The notes under the pieces are model-generated. The model made no database searches. It was not told the DNA's origin and saw only the letters and a program-made list of their open reading frames with translations. Positions 60,901 to 64,000 of a stretch of 64,000 nt of DNA are shown piece after piece (position 1 is the stretch's first letter; each line of letters begins with the position of its first letter). The stretch lies in contig JBGAGO010000005.1 in assembly GCA_044226655.1 (NCBI GenBank), forward strand, positions 124,001 through 188,000, in the 5' to 3' direction. The position numbers were made by a program, and so were the translations under genes. The stretch comes from JBEVOS01 sp044226655 (lineage in GTDB: Bacteria > Pseudomonadota > Alphaproteobacteria > Caulobacterales > Aquidulcibacteraceae).

Positions 60901-63104
60901 GGCGTGGCCCGGCATATGAGCGGCGCTTGCGCGGCGAGCGCATCGCGGCTCACGCGCACAAGGCAATAATCGCCGCCCAGCCGCTGCAACGCGCCCGCGC
61001 CGCCCCAATCCAACAGGGAGATTCGGCCGTCCGCGCCTACCGGAAAACGCGCGCCGTCGCCATCGATAAGCACTGCGCCTAGCGGCAGCGGCGCGCCGTC
61101 TTCGTCGACGATCCGGGCCGCGCTCGCCGCTGCAAGCCGGATCGGAAACGCCGCCACCACGCCCTGGCGCGCGCGCGGCCGCACGACCACCGCATCGCCG
61201 CCGACATCCGCATTGGCCGGCAATTCGTTGATATCGACGCTCAGCCGATTGTCCTGATAGGCGCGCAGCGATGGCGCGAGCAGCACGCCGTGCGCATCGG
61301 TGCGGCCGATGCTGCGCCCGTCGTGCCAGACGTTCACGCCCGGCGCGCCCACGCTCACCAGCGCGAAGGCATCCTGCAGCGGCCGGGCCAGAAAGCCGCG
61401 TCCGTCGAGCAGCGCGACGCCGAACGCATAGCGCCCGCGCAATCCCGTCTGCTGATCGACGCGGCTCACCTCGAAGCGCGCTTCGCCGACATCCGTGGCG
61501 GCCGCGAACGCCGCATCGATGCGGTCGCGCGCGCCCTCGCTCACGCCAACGCGCCAGGACAAGGCGCCCACATCGAGCGAGCCGCCGCGGGCCTCGGCCC
61601 GCGCCGACAGCGCGCCGCCTTCGCGCAGCAGGGCGAGCGTGCGCGCATCGCCATCTTCCGTGCGGCGCGTCAGCGTCAGGCCGAACGACACCAGGCGGCT
61701 CTCGCCCTCTGCGATCAGCAGCGTGAAGGCGAGATCGGAATCCGCCGCCACACGCGGCGCGTAGGTGAAGGAAAAGACCGAGGCCTCGTCCGCGTCGCGC
61801 TCGCGCCGCGCATAGGACAGCGACAGCGCGCCCAGCCGCGCATCCTGCCAGCCCGCCGCCAGCGCCAGTCCGAACCGCCGCGCTGGCCCATCCTCGCCGC
61901 GCACCGCGAAATCCGCGCTCGCCGCATCGGCTGAAACCGAAAACGACGCGCGATTGGAGAGGCGCGTCCAGCCGATCATGGTCTGCGCGCCCGCGCCGCG
62001 CGCGGATTGGCTCGCCGCCAAGCCAAGATCGAATTGCCCGAGAAGCGCATGGGTGAAGGACGCCTGTGCGCCGAGGGCTTCCAAGCCCGCCCCGACATCG
62101 CCGCGCGCCGTCGCCGTCAGCCAGGGCGTCAGCCCGCGGCGGTAGAAGGCGCTCGCAAAACCATCGCCATAGTCGTTGCTCTTGGCGCCAAACGCCTCGC
62201 GCAGCGCGCCGAGCGATAGCGAGTACTCACTCAACCCCGGACGCAGCATGGAGGGGCTGGCGTAGAACGGCTGTGCGAATGTGGTTTCCCGCCCCAGCGC
62301 ATCGGTGACCACGACATGCGCCACGCCGGCGCCTTCTACGACCGGCGCATTTTCGAGCGAGAATGGTCCGCCGTCCGTCCGCGTGCGATAGCGCAGCGAA
62401 TCGTCGATGTAGACATCCACCACGGAGGGCGCGGCCGCATCGCCGGTGAGGCTCGGCGCGGGAAACGTCACGAAGGACGGATCGAGCGCGAAATCTATGC
62501 CCCATTGCACGCCCGCGAAATGCAGCGGCGCCGTGCCTGGCCCGCCGCGCGACAGCGCATCGCCGAGACTGAGCCGCGTGCGCGCATCGGGATCATCGCG
62601 CGTCCAGCGCGTTTCGAGGCGCACCGGCGCGCCCGCCTGGATCCACGTCGTCTCCAGCACGCCGCCGCCGCGAAACGCGCCGAAATCGAAGGCGGCGGCG
62701 AGATCGCGCTCGCCGTCCTGATAGGTGACGCTTGTATCCGTGTTGAGGAAGAAGCCGGGCGCGGCCGCCGCGAGCGGCGATGTCGCGCGCGCGCTGGCGT
62801 CGATGGCGGTCGGTGCGAAGCATTGTGCGGCGCAAATGATCGTCACCGCGGCCTGCGCCTCATCGACCGCGACGCGCGCGCCGGGCACATCCTGCAAGCG
62901 GAAAGGCCCCGCGCCCTCGGGCGTGCGCAGACCGAGCCCAGTCAGCGTTGCGCGATCGACGAACACGTCCGCGCCCTCGCGCCAGGCCAAAGCCGTCACC
63001 TCGCGTGCGCCGCCATCGACGCGGAACGCGGCCACGAACGGCGTCATCGCCTGCGCCTGCCCCGCGAGCACGAGGCTAGCGGCCGCTGCGCTGATCCGGC
63101 GCAT
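60897..63104 (-). CDS. Outer-membrane fimbrial usher (archaic chaperone-usher type)
   Basis: A 735-residue beta-barrel assembly platform. The ATG at 63104 gives a signal peptide (MRRISAAAASLVLAGQAQA); its beginning overlaps the chaperone gene. The periplasmic N-terminal domain is followed by the barrel, including a plug-like segment (PSVVDVYIDDSLRYRTRTDGGPFSLENAP) and the SYARRERDADEASVFSFTYAP strands, then C-terminal domains (VWHDGRSIGRTDAHG). Its end overlaps the start of the distal SCPU gene by four bases. It secretes and orders pilus subunits. Confidence 0.93.
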   Translation of the reverse strand: MRRISAAAASLVLAGQAQAMTPFVAAFRVDGGAREVTALAWREGADVFVDRATLTGLGLRTPEGAGPFRLQDVPGARVAVDEAQAAVTIICAAQCFAPTAIDASARATSPLAAAAPGFFLNTDTSVTYQDGERDLAAAFDFGAFRGGGVLETTWIQAGAPVRLETRWTRDDPDARTRLSLGDALSRGGPGTAPLHFAGVQWGIDFALDPSFVTFPAPSLTGDAAAPSVVDVYIDDSLRYRTRTDGGPFSLENAPVVEGAGVAHVVVTDALGRETTFAQPFYASPSMLRPGLSEYSLSLGALREAFGAKSNDYGDGFASAFYRRGLTPWLTATARGDVGAGLEALGAQASFTHALLGQFDLGLAASQSARGAGAQTMIGWTRLSNRASFSVSADAASADFAVRGEDGPARRFGLALAAGWQDARLGALSLSYARRERDADEASVFSFTYAPRVAADSDLAFTLLIAEGESRLVSFGLTLTRRTEDGDARTLALLREGGALSARAEARGGSLDVGALSWRVGVSEGARDRIDAAFAAATDVGEARFEVSRVDQQTGLRGRYAFGVALLDGRGFLARPLQDAFALVSVGAPGVNVWHDGRSIGRTDAHGVLLAPSLRAYQDNRLSVDINELPANADVGGDAVVVRPRARQGVVAAFPIRLAAASAARIVDEDGAPLPLGAVLIDGDGARFPVGADGRISLLDWGGAGALQRLGGDYCLVRVSRDALAAQAPLICRATP

Positions 63105-63780
63105 CGGCGAGCACGATGTTGTCCATGGCGCCATCGTCGCGCGCCGCCAGGGCGCTCACCTCTCCCGGCCCCGCCGGCCGCCGAAACAGCGCGCCCGGCA
63201 AAAGATAACGCGGCGTCTGCGCGAGCAGGGCCGCGCCCGCGCGCACTTCCACGAGGCGCAGATGCGCGCCGCCGACATTGGCGATCTCGACCGCATCGCC
63301 AATCCGCCGCGCCGCCAGCGCGCCCGGACGCGCTGCGCCATCGGGAACAACGAAGAGGGGCAAGGACAGATCGAGCGTCAGCCGCAAACCCTGCGCGCGC
63401 GGCGCGTCCTCCAGCGTGAACTCGTGCACCAGCAGGCGAAAACACGTTTCCTCGGCCCTGCGCGCGAAGCCCGGCGCCAAGGCCGCGCGCACGATCTGCG
63501 TGCGTCCAGGCTGCAATTCGAACACGGCGGGCGTCACGATCAGCTGCGCCGTCTCCGCCAACACGTCCGCGCCATCGTCCTGCGACCACGCACGCGGCGA
63601 GACCTCGAAGGCACGCGCATGGCCGCTCAGATTGACCAGCCGGAACGATGTGGTCTGTCCCTGGCGGCCGATGGCGAGCGAAACAGGGCTGACGCGCACG
63701 CCGCCCACGGACTGCGCGAAGGCCGGCGCGGCGGCGAGCGCCAACAGCGCCGCGGCGAGCAGGGCGCGCAGGCGCTTCAA
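63076..63780 (-). CDS. Periplasmic fimbrial chaperone
   Basis: A 234-residue PapD-like chaperone with a signal peptide (MKRLRALLAAALLALAAAPAFAQ). The first immunoglobulin-like domain begins VRVSPVSLAIGRQGQTTSFRLVNLSG and includes the LIVTPAVFELQPGRTQIVRAA strand that donates residues to the pilin. The second domain follows with LTLDLSLPLFVVP. It keeps SCPU subunits folded until delivery to the usher. Its start overlaps the upstream SCPU gene by four bases. Confidence 0.92.
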   Translation of the reverse strand: MKRLRALLAAALLALAAAPAFAQSVGGVRVSPVSLAIGRQGQTTSFRLVNLSGHARAFEVSPRAWSQDDGADVLAETAQLIVTPAVFELQPGRTQIVRAALAPGFARRAEETCFRLLVHEFTLEDAPRAQGLRLTLDLSLPLFVVPDGAARPGALAARRIGDAVEIANVGGAHLRLVEVRAGAALLAQTPRYLLPGALFRRPAGPGEVSALAARDDGAMDNIVLADAPDQRSGR

Positions 63781-64000
63781 TACGTCACCGTTACGGTGAC
63801 CGTGTCGCTGTAGGAGCCCACGGGCGCGGTCTGTTGCGCGCTCACGCGGCCATACATGGTCAGCGTCTGCTGCGCGCCGCTGCCCGTACCCGAGAGCGTG
63901 TCGGTGTTGATGGTCTTGCCCCAGACGAGACTGTGCGACGCGTCGCGATAGAGCGAATAGGTCAGCGTGTTGGAGCTCGCCGTCATCTTGCGCGCGGCCA
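63777..64000 (-). CDS. SCPU-domain pilin subunit, C-terminal part (cut by the window end)
   Basis: The reading frame is open to the end of the window and encodes the last roughly 74 residues of a second SCPU subunit: KMTASSNTLTYSLYRDASHSLVWG, then TMYGRVSAQQTAPVGSYSDTVTVTVTY. The pattern matches the C-terminus of the subunit at 60400 (YNLYLDAAHSIVWG ... YGRV ... GSYSDS), so the two are paralogues. It is the first visible gene of the operon. The major pilin and any further subunits must lie beyond 64,000. Confidence 0.88.
   Translation of the reverse strand, partial: AARKMTASSNTLTYSLYRDASHSLVWGKTINTDTLSGTGSGAQQTLTMYGRVSAQQTAPVGSYSDTVTVTVTY

Overview
The window is a dense, GC-rich stretch of ordinary chromosome from an alphaproteobacterium. 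Gene order and content look most like Caulobacterales or a Hyphomonadaceae-type relative. The pointers are a dgt - SPOR - nagZ - scpA - scpB - tatABC - serS - surE - pcm - LysM/M23 - ATPase - yajC - secD - secF run, an M23 peptidase followed by a bactofilin, an RNase E with an acidic insert in its S1 region, an UrcA-family protein and an archaic-type chaperone-usher cluster. The genus is inference. There is no rRNA, tRNA, CRISPR array, prophage or insertion sequence that I can support.

Layout. 1-5,600: end of accB, aroQ, a thiS / unknown small ORF / thiG operon, a VOC protein, a tandem hotdog protein, and a DsbA-like lipoprotein overlapping a BepA-like M48 protease. 5,600-12,200 (minus strand): rne, PBP1A and a Tat-type AmiC-like amidase. 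12,300-16,700: prfB, split by the classic RF2 programmed +1 frameshift, a CocE-type hydrolase and a PHP-domain (CehA/McbA) protein. 16,700-25,200: bactofilin, M23 peptidase, peroxiredoxin, a giant AsmA-like protein, tyrS and anmK. 25,200-31,400: mostly small metabolic genes (EthD, DUF885, xth, TesB-like thioesterase, nitroreductase, Sel1 repeats, ErpA/HesB). 31,500-47,100 (mostly plus strand): the housekeeping run listed above, including chromosome condensation (ScpAB) and both export systems (TatABC and YajC-SecDF). 47,100-60,400: membrane proteins, an NDUFAF6-like protein, trmFO, a MATE pump, oxidoreductase, urcA, gltX, a TonB_C protein, msrB, a LOG-family protein and an Atm1-type ABC exporter. 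60,400-64,000 (minus): SCPU subunit - usher - chaperone - SCPU subunit (cut by the window end).

Functional themes. Cell-wall building, splitting and recycling genes are well represented: PBP1A, the amidase, an M23 peptidase with a full zinc-ligand set plus bactofilin, a degenerate LytM/LysM lipoprotein likely to activate the amidase, and the recycling enzymes NagZ and AnmK. TatABC is encoded near three proteins carrying plausible twin-arginine signals (the amidase, the DUF885 protein and MsrB).

No obvious large novel system is visible. The most unusual items are: a roughly 48-residue insertion with foreign-looking codon use inside the seryl-tRNA synthetase catalytic domain; a CdiI-like immunity ORF translationally coupled inside the thiS-thiG operon; a two-armed, cloverleaf-like palindromic element between tatC and serS; a four-helix membrane protein of SLATT/DUF4231-like layout where argS is expected; and paired inverted repeats three helical turns apart ahead of urcA.
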